Positions 18,792-25,939 of a DNA stretch of 25,939 bases are shown here, one piece after another. Both the position numbers and the translations under genes were made by a program. The notes under the pieces are model-generated. The model searched no databases. It was not told the origin of the DNA and was given only the letters and a program-made list of their open reading frames with translations. Positions within the stretch are counted from its first letter, which is position 1. Each line of letters starts with the position of its first letter. Origin of the DNA: Amanita rubescens (Eukaryota; Basidiomycota; Agaricomycetes; Agaricales; Amanitaceae); contig WION01000651.1 in the NCBI GenBank assembly GCA_015039365.1, forward strand, positions 1-25,939. The letters are read 5' to 3'.

Positions 18792-20274
18792 ATGAGCGAG
18801 GCGGACTCGGACCACTCCCCAACTGCATTCCCGTCGATTACGCTGCTACCAGATGATATTATTCAGGAGATATTCATCTGGTATGTCAATGATGACCCCT
18901 TCGTGGATGTGCCATTCCATCCGACTATGGAGGAAGAAGAGTACACCCCGTCCCCTTATTGGGATTCTGATAGCGAGGATGACGATGACTACTCCGACTC
19001 GCCTGACGAACTTGAAATCTCGTCACACGAAGAAAAGCCATTCATTAATCTTCCTCTGCCGTTCGTCATATCACGCGTGTGCTCAGCGTGGCAACGCGTC
19101 GCTTTGTCCACCCCCCGGTTATGGAGCAACGTTTGTATCGAAACGTTTGACCCGTGCTCGAAGCGACTCGCTGCAGAATGGCTTCTAAAAGCAGGAAGTT
19201 ATCCTGTCTCTATTACCATTTACGATCTGACTTCTGGCCCTCACTTCAATATCTACGATGAACTTGAGGAATTCCTATCAGCTTACACTATTAAAAGCCT
19301 CGAGCTCCCTCTACTATCTCAAACGTGTCCAATTCTCCCTCTTCTTTTAGCCGAACTCCCCGATGAAAGAATCACACATCTTGAATCGCTTTCGCTCACA
19401 GACCTGGAATCCGGGCGCCAGGAGTTTTTACTTCTTAACAATGCCCGCTACCCATGCCTCCGAGAGTTGCAGCTCATAGGGCAGTTCGTCGGTCACATAA
19501 TAATTTTCCCCTGGAGAACACTCCGCCGTCTCGACGCCTCAACCGCTCCTCTGCCGATGATGCAGTGTTTGCATATACTGCGGGAATCTGTCTCTTTAGA
19601 GGTCTGCTTTCTTGGTATTTTGTCTGACACGGGATCAGAACCGACTATGGGACATCTTAATCTCCCGACTCTGCACGAGTTAACCTTATCTTTCGACTTT
19701 GACGCAGACGTTGGCGACTTTATCCGGCGGCTGACTACTCCGAACCTAAAGATCTTGACCTTTGAAAAAGGTGTATTTTGGAGATTCTGGAATCAAATGC
19801 CATTGCGCTGGTCGGATCTGGAATACTCGCGCATGATGCAGAGATCAAACAGGCCACTTATCCATCTCGCAATCAGGCGATGCAGCGAAGTCGATGCTCA
19901 CAGCGTCCTCCAAAGCAGTCCAATGTTGGTGGAGGCTAACTTCCATCGGGCCAGATTTCGGGAGGAGACTCTAGATGATCTCGCAACAGGGGCGATTGGC
20001 GCCACAGTTGCAACATTTCTGTGTCGACGAGATCAGTGGCGTCGACGATTCTGCATTTTCAGAAATGATAGAGCGGCGGACTCAGAATTCTGTAAGTATC
20101 GGAGGCACGGGGCATCGTTTGATGCCGTTTTCATCCGTCATGGGATCAGGCGGTCCCAGAATGAATGCAAACTTTGAAATCGTTTATCCCCCACGACAGC
20201 CTACTATAGCATATTTTCACGAGACGAACATATCCCGGCTCTGTGGTTGCATTTCCTGCATTTCGCGCACCTGA
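18792..20274 (+). CDS. F-box protein with acidic insert (F-box 4), frameshifted near the end
   Basis: From ATG 18792 (MSEADSDHSP) it tracks F-box 3 almost codon for codon. It has LPDDIIQEIFIW (residues 19-30), an acidic insert, VCSAWQRVALSTPRLW and the leucine-rich region. At about residue 400 one extra base in a G run (GCAACAGGGGCG at 19984-19995, where removing one G restores the frame) shifts the reading. The frame as written stops at 20177 (461 residues), with about 60 unrelated residues at the end. The original frame, ending in the LCGCISCISRT tail, stays open to 20274. The arginine in VCSAW(R)RVAL is Gln here. It is either a recent C-terminal variant or an assembly indel. The F-box part would still be made. 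Confidence 0.85.
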
Positions 20275-20299
20275 GAAACTCTTTTCTCGCTCTGTGTTG

Positions 20300-20369
20300 G
20301 CGAGAAGGCTTGACGTTGTTCAAGACAATAGTTAGCGAGAAGGCTTGACGTTGTTCAAGACAATAGTTA
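20300..20369 (+). repeat. 35 bp perfect tandem repeat, two copies
   Basis: Units at 20300-20334 and 20335-20369, each starting GCGAGAAGGCTTGACGTTGT; a third copy starts (GCGA) and ends at once. It lies at the point where the F-box 4 3' flank stops matching that of F-box 3, so it marks the left edge of extra DNA. Confidence 0.9.
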
Positions 20370-21430
20370 GCGATACATTATGTAATCTTGTGCACAGCCT
20401 TCTCGGTTTCACGACAATCCATCCTCATGAGCCAGCCGAAGAAGCGCAAATTCTCCGGTCTCAATTGCAACTGGCTTATAATGCTGTTTCAAAGCTGAAA
20501 GAAACCTTCTCCTACGTGGAGTCCGAGGTGAATCCGGAAGGAGCCTCGGTCCCGAACGACGATTTTGACCAACGTGTCCTCGAAATAGTACTCGCTATCT
20601 TTGAGGCGAGGATGAAAGTGCCACATGTACGGCTCTGGTCTACGAGGACGAATTTCCTTTCCTTCTCCAATGCGGACACGATAACTCTGTCGAAGTTGAA
20701 CATCGCTTTTGCAGGCAGTATCAGCCTGAAATCCCAAATCCCGATCTCAATCAACGCATCGCGACGACCTTGGTCTTCTAATAATCTGTATCGCCAATTA
20801 AACTTGTGGAAAGCCTCATTGCCAGGAATGTATGTTAACGTTCTATCGCCTTTGCGCAGCTCTAATACCTGCCAGACCGAAGCAGGTGCCCGGCTTGGAT
20901 TGATGCTTTCTTCTTCCGGGTTTCCCTAGGAATTTTCCAAGTAGACTCGCGACTTTCAACCATCAAGAGGAATATGAGAGATTCAACTTGCCTGTTCGTT
21001 GTCGAAGCAAAGCGACACGATCCAGCGAACCACGTTCCTCAGGCAGTCGCTGAACTTTTTGCATGCGCAAAGTATCTTGAGTAAGCTGATCCTATGGCCT
21101 GGGCGTTCACGTTTCTCATATGTCATTTTATCACAGTAAACAGGTCGTCCGTGGTGCTCTGACCAATGGATCTTCCTTATCGTAAAGCTCAATGACGATC
21201 GCAATGGAGCCTCGTTCATGCAATCTGATATCATCCACTTATATACGCAGCAAGAGGAACTGAGTGGCCCGCAGGTGATGATCCGCCCATTCCCTGATTT
21301 GAGTGCTGGTATTTTGTCACATTGGGTGAGTTTGACTCAATCAGCGTATTGGACCGTTGTCTGAGTGGGATGCTAGATGCAAAACAGCTTCGTAGAACTT
21401 GCGAGTGATGATTGGTTTACCTCCTCATTG
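20370..21430 (+). pseudogene. Decayed gene with PD-(D/E)XK-like EAK motif (basidiomycete family of unknown function)
   Basis: The pieces are protein-like and follow each other on the plus strand. One open block (about 20420-20720) includes FDQRVLEIVLAIFEAR and TLSKLNIAFAG, and its natural continuation PDLNQRIATTLVF is one frame over. A second block from ATG 20974 has LFVVEAKRHD and HVPQAVAELFACAKYLE, then a good intron (21081-21136). After the intron comes VVRGALTNG in one frame and IFLIVKLNDD..GASF in another, then PDLSAGILSHW. An intron at 21326-21376 leads into QNSFVELASDDWF. At least two frame breaks make it non-functional. VVEAK resembles the E-x-K half of PD-(D/E)XK nuclease folds. The resemblance to a family common in mushroom genomes is from memory and unverified. 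Confidence 0.45.
20815..20920 (+). repeat. Direct repeat, left copy (106 bp)
   Basis: Starts CTCATTGCCAGGAATGTATG and ends TTTCTTCTTCCGGG. Compared with 21424-21532 it shows no substitution, only three single-base deletions. The two copies bracket the EAK-containing part of the decayed gene. Confidence 0.9.
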
Positions 21431-21532
21431 CCAGGAATGTATGTTAACGTTCTATCGCCTTTGCGCAGCTCTAATACCTTGCCAGACCGAACGCAGGTGC
21501 CCGTGCTTGGATTGATGCTTTCTTCTTCCGGG
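21424..21532 (+). repeat. Direct repeat, right copy (109 bp)
   Basis: Partner of 20815-20920. Spacing between copies is 503 bases. The right copy follows directly after the last recognisable codons of the decayed gene. Confidence 0.9.
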
Positions 21533-21624
21533 CTACTGCAAGGGATCACGACGGGAGATGGAGGCCATCCACGAGCAGATACGTGACAATGACAGGCCAA
21601 TCGATACCGAAGGATCACCGAGGA

Positions 21625-21767
21625 AGGTATGAAATAAATGATCACTTTTCACATGTCATGGGTGGTTTCGATCTATCGAATATTGTAATTGACACTGCTA
21701 CTATGTATTCTAGATACGAAGAACTGTCCGCAAGCCAGTCGTTTCTTCGAGGCGGAAAAATGCGGTT
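21625..21767. other. Conserved 3' block displaced from F-box 4
   Basis: ATGATCACTTTTCACATGTC, GGTTTCGAT and CTATGTATTCTAGATACGAAG match the block that directly follows F-box 2 (13715) and F-box 3 (17105). Here it lies about 1.35 kb after F-box 4, next to the end of RIT1. The DNA between (about 20290-21620) therefore looks inserted. The block is probably shared 3' flank of RIT1 and the F-box genes. Confidence 0.6.
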
Positions 21768-23650
21768 TCAGTCGTTAACCAGTGTATGACTAGATAGGTG
21801 TATCAGCGTAGACGTCAATTTAAAAGATACAATATAACGATTCACGGTTGGGCTGGAATGCCTGAATGACTTGGGAGACATAAGATATTCGTTTACACGT
21901 TTGAGAGTTGTCCGTGAAGGATTAGCTCTTGGCTCGCTGGAGATAATCCATTCCAGACGGGTTTGAACCGATTTCTTGTTAGTCACGACTCCACCAGAGA
22001 GCTGGATATATCTCCATCCGAGTCACGCCAATCCAACGCTTTCCGCAGGTTCCCGGAATCATCAAAGAAAATTTGTAGCGCCGAGAGAGCTATCCCAACG
22101 CTACGATCAAACTGACTGTTACTATCACATATACAGCAGATGCGTGGGTGGCTGCGACGATGAAGAAGGTACGATTGGATGAAAGACATTGATCTAGGTA
22201 ACGCGTCTTGCAGGAATTGAAGTTGACCCCTTTTTCCCGGTGATATCATTAATAGCAGTACGTTTGAGAAAGGATCCCCGCCTTCATCCGGGTCACTGGG
22301 GGCTGGGGATAGTGTCGTAAATGCGTCCGGATAGGATGACATCGCGATGACATATATCGCAGCATCTGGATTTGGTGGTTTGGAGTTTAACGAGCAGACC
22401 AGCGGGATCAATTCGACAGAGGGAGCTGATGCGATCGAAACTATGCCATTAACGCGTGCAATGGGGGATATTTGCAACACGGGTATCAAATAGTCAGAGT
22501 CTAGTGGTCGTACTTGTGCTGTTTCGAGCCTGGAAGCACATTCCGAATGTGAAGGTTTTGACGCGATGCTTTTCACTAGATCAACTAGGGCGTCTCTGTC
22601 GGAAGAGAGTAGTTCATCTTTGTGTTTCCAGAACATTTCGGCTCCAGACCCTGCATCGCGTCAAGTTCGAAGTTCAGTTTCTTGGTTGACGTGCTCACCG
22701 TTCCCCATAATTCGTGATCATCTGCGGATCCTTGAATGTAAGTGTACCCCCCTGATCTGCGTTCAATACCGTCTGTGGTTTGCTTCGAGGCTGATATACA
22801 CAGAACGGACAGAAACTTCAGACCAGCAATGTTGGGGAAGGCGGAAGTTGAGGGTGTGATCCAGAATGGCCTGAGCGGGTCTGACAACGGTGGAAGGTCG
22901 AAAGAAGAGTCCTGAAAGATGTCACGTCAGTGATCCTTTGTGTCGTGAAGCATTTGAGGAAATTTTACAGCTAGAGCTTTGGCCCAAGCACCAATTCTTT
23001 GCTCGATCTGGTACTGCTCCTGCATTCCAACGCTACCTGGAGGGGTATATAGCGTCGTATCCCACCCATCTGGATTGCGATTGTAACGCTGGGTATCTGG
23101 ATATCGTAAGGAAATGGCACGGTTTACTACACAACACCAAATAGGAACGGTTTTTGAGAGTGCATCTGGTATTCGTTTGCCCGCGCGAGTCGAATCTACC
23201 AAGATCAATCTAGTGGAACATCAGAAAATGCAGTGGAAAGTACAATCTACTCACCCTCCATGCCGTTGTATAAAGGGTAAGAGATGCAGGTTTGCGCGTC
23301 TCAGATTAAAGCTCCAATTGTTGTAATGACCGTCGGTTGATTTGAAGTAAGCTGGTATATCTTCGGACTAAGAGTTCAGATTGGAATGCCGGAGATAAGG
23401 GCATTCATACTATTGTTGGATTGGTATACCATGCACCGCATCTGAGATTGGCTACATTCTAGAGTTAGCTTGCGGTCTAATAAAACAGAATACGGAAAGG
23501 TGCACGAAGGATAGGGAGGTTTGGGTAAACCTGATGCACGCGTTCGACAAAATGGATATCATCTGCGATAGAATGGATCCTATTGTATATGTCTAGGGAT
23601 TCCTTGCGCAGATATGCGAACGCGTCCGAGTCTGAGCTTCCTTGCGGCAT
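21768..23650 (-). CDS. RIT1: tRNA A64-2'-O-ribosylphosphate transferase, two frame breaks
   Basis: Six minus-strand exons: 23650-23506, 23451-23411, 23367-23255, 23209-22969, 22911-22699 and 22650-21768, with GT..AG introns. Exon 1 has FAYLRKESLDIYNRIHSIA. The following exons give LRCGAWY, YFKSTDGH..NWSFNLRR, ILVDSTRAGKRIPDALSK, SASKQ..ERRSGGYTYIQG and DDHELWG. Exon 6 has MFWKHKDELL and a C-terminal phosphatase-like fold with CDSNSQFDRSVGIALSAL, then TRLEWIISSEPRANPSRTTL. Rit1 adds ribosyl phosphate to A64 of initiator tRNA so that it is not used in elongation (known from yeast). The frame breaks twice in exon 6, at about 22637 (one A missing in a run; restoring it gives PKMFWK) and at about 21990. 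Either the gene is dying or the assembly has errors. The ATG lies only 39 bases from that of the SET gene. Confidence 0.88.
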
Positions 23651-23689
23651 GCAAGCGAAAAGAGTGTGACAGGTTGTGACTCGGTTATT
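23651..23689. promoter_or_regulatory. Very short head-to-head interval between RIT1 and the SET gene
   Basis: Only 39 bases separate the proposed ATGs, so any shared promoter must overlap both leaders or coding sequence. The SET gene may truly start at a later in-frame ATG (about 23795), which would widen the gap. Confidence 0.35.
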
Positions 23690-24819
23690 ATGACCCGGAC
23701 ACCGCCACCATGGAGGTATCAAGACCAAGAATTCGTCCTCCATAATGTCCATTTCAAGTCCCCAAAGGCAAACCAGCCCGACATAGAATGTGCCATGATA
23801 CTAGATCCCAGAATTATACCACTGATACCCTCAAACTTCTTCGCAGTCACTGTTCCGGACCCACCATGTTTTGAAATTCGCGATGCAGAGGGAAAGGGCG
23901 CTGGGATGTTCGCACTTAAAGACATTCCTGCGGGTGGTGTCATACTTCCTGAACATCCGGCAATAATAATACCTGCACCATCTTTTCCGAGAGAATTTGG
24001 TGCATACGAGGCACTTTACGAGGCACTGCCTGAATCTACTCGGACGGATCTACTAAAGATGGCGAATTGGAAATCAGAGCAAGAATGTTGTCTAGAGGAA
24101 GGCATCGCGCGAACGAACGGTACCGATGTGGATCTCTTATTTCCGGATGACATGAACGGCGATACGCCCGAGCTGCGACGAGCCAGGGAGTATGGGGCCA
24201 CATTTTTGAAAATTGACAGATGCAATCACAGTTGTAGTCCGAACGCGGCTCACAAATGGGACGTTACGCGGTTTGCATCGTATCTCTACGCGTTACGGGA
24301 TATTAAAGCTGGCGAGGAAATATGCATCACGTATACGGACGTCACGGCGCCACGGCAAACGCGTAGAGTAAAATTGCACAAGTCGTACGGATTCTTGTGC
24401 AACTGTCAAGGATGCGATCTAAACGGAGAACATGAAGTTGAAGAAAGCGACCTCGCTCGAGAGCAATTGCACGATTGGTGGTTTATCAACCCCAGTTATG
24501 ACAAGTGGAGGAAAGATCTTTGCAGGGGCGATGACGCAGTTATCAAGTCTCACGAAAGGGCTTTGGAGTTGATAGAGAGGGAAGGTCTCCACGCCCTGCA
24601 AGGTCATTTCATCGAAGAGATTGCGCTTTGTTATGCTGTGCTGGGCAATGAAGACGCGTTCAGGACGTGGGACGGCGGTTGACTGCCTTATCCAGAATCC
24701 CGGATCCAGCACTATCATCTCAGTTTGAAGGATGGGTCCGTAATCCAAGCTCAATGAAACTTTGGGCTTGGAGAGAAAAACAGCGGCGCCAGCGTAAGCG
24801 GAAAGATCTATTTCTTTAG
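23690..24819 (+). CDS. SET-domain protein (SMYD-like, fungal), frame break near the end
   Basis: Starting from ATG 23690, GKGAGMFALKDIPAGGVIL (from about residue 68) opens the SET domain. RCNHSCSPNAAHKW (about 178-191) is the cofactor-binding NHSCxPN motif, followed by RDIKAGEEICITYTD. A CxCxxC cluster (Cys237, 239, 242) follows as in post-SET zinc sites. SET proteins transfer methyl groups from S-adenosylmethionine to lysines; the substrate here is unknown. The frame as written stops at 24682. A one-base shift at the G-rich spot 24671-24678 opens a frame to 24819 that reads RLTALSRIPDPALSSQFEGW and then a basic, Trp-rich tail. That tail looks like the natural C-terminus of such proteins. A missing base is therefore likely, natural or technical. 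Single exon. The start is uncertain (alternative ATG near 23795). Confidence 0.85.
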
Positions 24820-25176
24820 ATGTGTCATATTAATATACAATGTAGAGGGCCGGAAAAAAGTTGAAGAGGAAGAAGAACCGTACGATTCATTGTCGCTATT
24901 CTTGCTATCTGTACGTATGATGTGCCAATATCAAAACGTTGCTATAGATATTTCTAGCAGCCTTAGCAAATCTTGACGAAGGTCAAGGATCAAGGATTTG
25001 TAAAAATTTGCTTGGCGGCCATGAAAATGGGGTTAACCTTAGCTATGTACTGTTCCCTGGCGCTACATGTATAGTTGCACCCTGTAGTAGCACGGAAGAT
25101 CGGGCCGGTGCACGTGACTGCCGCATTTGACGTGGAAGTTGCAAGGTTTTGCGCTTGCCGCTTGAGGCGTGTAACC
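24820..25176. promoter_or_regulatory. Upstream region of glucosidase II alpha
   Basis: 357 bases without coding sequence. It contains GCACGTGAC, a CACGTG E-box-type site (25111-25116), and TGACGTGG (25128-25135), both within 70 bases of the ATG. No clear TATA box was seen. Minus-strand ORFs over this stretch are shadows. Confidence 0.45.
25128..25135 (+). promoter_or_regulatory. Possible unfolded-protein-response element
   Basis: TGACGTGG matches the core bound by Hac1/XBP1-type factors (family knowledge), 42 bases before the ATG of an ER quality-control gene. An 8-base match can arise by chance, so the call rests on the context. Confidence 0.3.
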
Positions 25177-25939
25177 ATGTACTCCAAACTCGTCTTTGGG
25201 GTTCTCGCGCTCCTTATCATGAGCGCTCGAAGACTCCACGCTTTCAAAGACCAAGACTTCAAAAAATGCTCGCAATCCGGATTTTGTCGTCGAGGAAGAA
25301 GCATTGCAACGCGTGCCAACCTTGCAGGAAAGAATTGGAAGTCACCGTACTCCATTGTTACCCCTGTGGCTATCAATGAGAATGGAGAGGCAACGTTGAA
25401 GGCGGGGGTCAAGTCCTCGCTGTACCCGGGGATCAACTTCAGCCTTGATGTCCGCGTTCACGCGGATGGCGTCGTTCGGGTACGCATGGACGAGGTTGGA
25501 GGGCTGAGGAAGAGATACGACGAGACTGCATCTTGGGCTCTCATTTCTGAACCGATCATCAGCAAGAATGTCAAGTGGAAGCAGGGGAAGAAGGACGCGC
25601 GTGCCACGTTTGGCGATAAAGGCGATATAGAGGTTGTCGTCCAATACGAGCCATTGAAGGTGACGCTGCTCGCGGGGAAGGAACAGGTTGTTTTGAATGG
25701 ACGAGGACTGCTTCATATGGAGCATTTTAGGACGAAACAGGTTGAAGAAGCCAAAACGGACGAAGAGCCCCCGGTCGAAGACGATGCTCAGGCGGTGGTT
25801 CAAACCCCCTCTGAAAATCCCAATGCTTGGTTTGAAGGTGATACAGAAGACGATTGGTGGGAGGAAAGGTTCTCCACCTGGACAGATACCAAGCCTAAAG
25901 GTACGTGTCGTCCGTCACCTACTCGACCAACTTTTAACA
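25177..25939 (+). CDS. ROT2: Glucosidase II alpha subunit (GH31), N-terminal exon, runs off right edge
   Basis: Exon 1 is 25177-25900 (241 codons plus one base) and ends at a perfect donor (GTACGT at 25901); the rest is beyond the window. The ATG opens a signal peptide of about 22 residues (hydrophobic core FGVLALLIM, cleavage after LHA). Mature FKDQDFKKCSQSGFCRRGR follows, the hallmark start of ER glucosidase II alpha. Further on are the galactose-mutarotase-like N domain, RMDEVGGLRKRYDE, and an acidic linker leading to EDDWWEERF. The enzyme trims glucose from N-glycans in the ER lumen with a beta subunit and controls calnexin-cycle entry. The catalytic GH31 core is not in the window. Yeast ROT2, fission yeast gls2 and human GANAB are the named relatives. 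Long minus-strand ORFs across it are shadows. Confidence 0.93.
   Translation, partial: MYSKLVFGVLALLIMSARRLHAFKDQDFKKCSQSGFCRRGRSIATRANLAGKNWKSPYSIVTPVAINENGEATLKAGVKSSLYPGINFSLDVRVHADGVVRVRMDEVGGLRKRYDETASWALISEPIISKNVKWKQGKKDARATFGDKGDIEVVVQYEPLKVTLLAGKEQVVLNGRGLLHMEHFRTKQVEEAKTDEEPPVEDDAQAVVQTPSENPNAWFEGDTEDDWWEERFSTWTDTKPKGTCRPSPTRPTFN

Noticed and set aside
24990..25803. Two minus-strand ORFs of 148 and 153 codons
   Set aside because: They are antisense shadows of the glucosidase II exon and its promoter; the plus-strand protein is unmistakable.

Overview
The window comes from a basidiomycete fungus, most likely an agaricomycete. Protein-coding genes are split by many introns of about 45-60 nt with GT..AG ends. 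The gene content is also typical of mushrooms: a secreted laccase with 13 introns, several F-box proteins of the LPDD...VCSAWRRVALSTP type, and a GRANAGKT-type P-loop GTPase. No species can be named from sequence alone.

Layout, left to right. (1) 1-705, minus: 5' part of a P-loop GTPase gene that runs off the left edge. (2) 2957-4401, plus: a two-exon F-box gene (F-box 1), flanked on both sides by copies of a diverged ~250 bp repeat. (3) 5370-5741, minus: a possible small orphan gene. (4) 7106-9332, plus: an intact 14-exon laccase of 518 residues with all four copper motifs. (5) 10057-12054: a 1998 bp element with 17 bp perfect terminal inverted repeats and a TA target duplication. It sits in the upstream region of F-box 2, and the unoccupied site is still visible in front of F-box 3 and F-box 4. 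It holds a tRNA-derived (SINE-like) sequence, 59 bp tandem repeats, several hairpins and a decayed, unrecognised gene. (6) 12172-20274: three closely related F-box genes (F-box 2, 3, 4) in tandem, each with an acidic insert inside the F-box. The last is frameshifted. (7) 20300-21532: a segment that separates F-box 4 from its conserved 3' block, carrying a decayed gene with a PD-(D/E)XK-like EAK motif, a 35 bp tandem repeat and a ~107 bp direct repeat. (8) 21768-23650, minus: RIT1 (initiator tRNA A64 2'-O-ribosyl phosphate transferase), six exons, with two single-base frame breaks. Decayed 3' pieces of RIT1 also lie beside F-box 2. (9) 23690-24819, plus: a SET-domain protein, head to head with RIT1. 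(10) 25177 to the right edge, plus: first exon of ER glucosidase II alpha subunit (GH31).

The central 10-23 kb is an unstable duplication zone. The repeating unit is [F-box gene > < RIT1 3' end], amplified and then hit by insertions. The conserved genes at the two ends (GTPase, RIT1, SET, glucosidase II) do not form an obvious pathway with the F-box genes. F-box proteins are expected to act as substrate adaptors of SCF ubiquitin ligases, the laccase acts outside the cell, and glucosidase II acts in ER glycoprotein quality control.

Caution: at least four reading frames (GTPase, F-box 4, RIT1, SET) are broken by one base, mostly in short homopolymers, and one pair of direct repeats differs only by three 1-bp indels. 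This could be assembly error rather than biology, so frameshift-based pseudogene calls should be held loosely.
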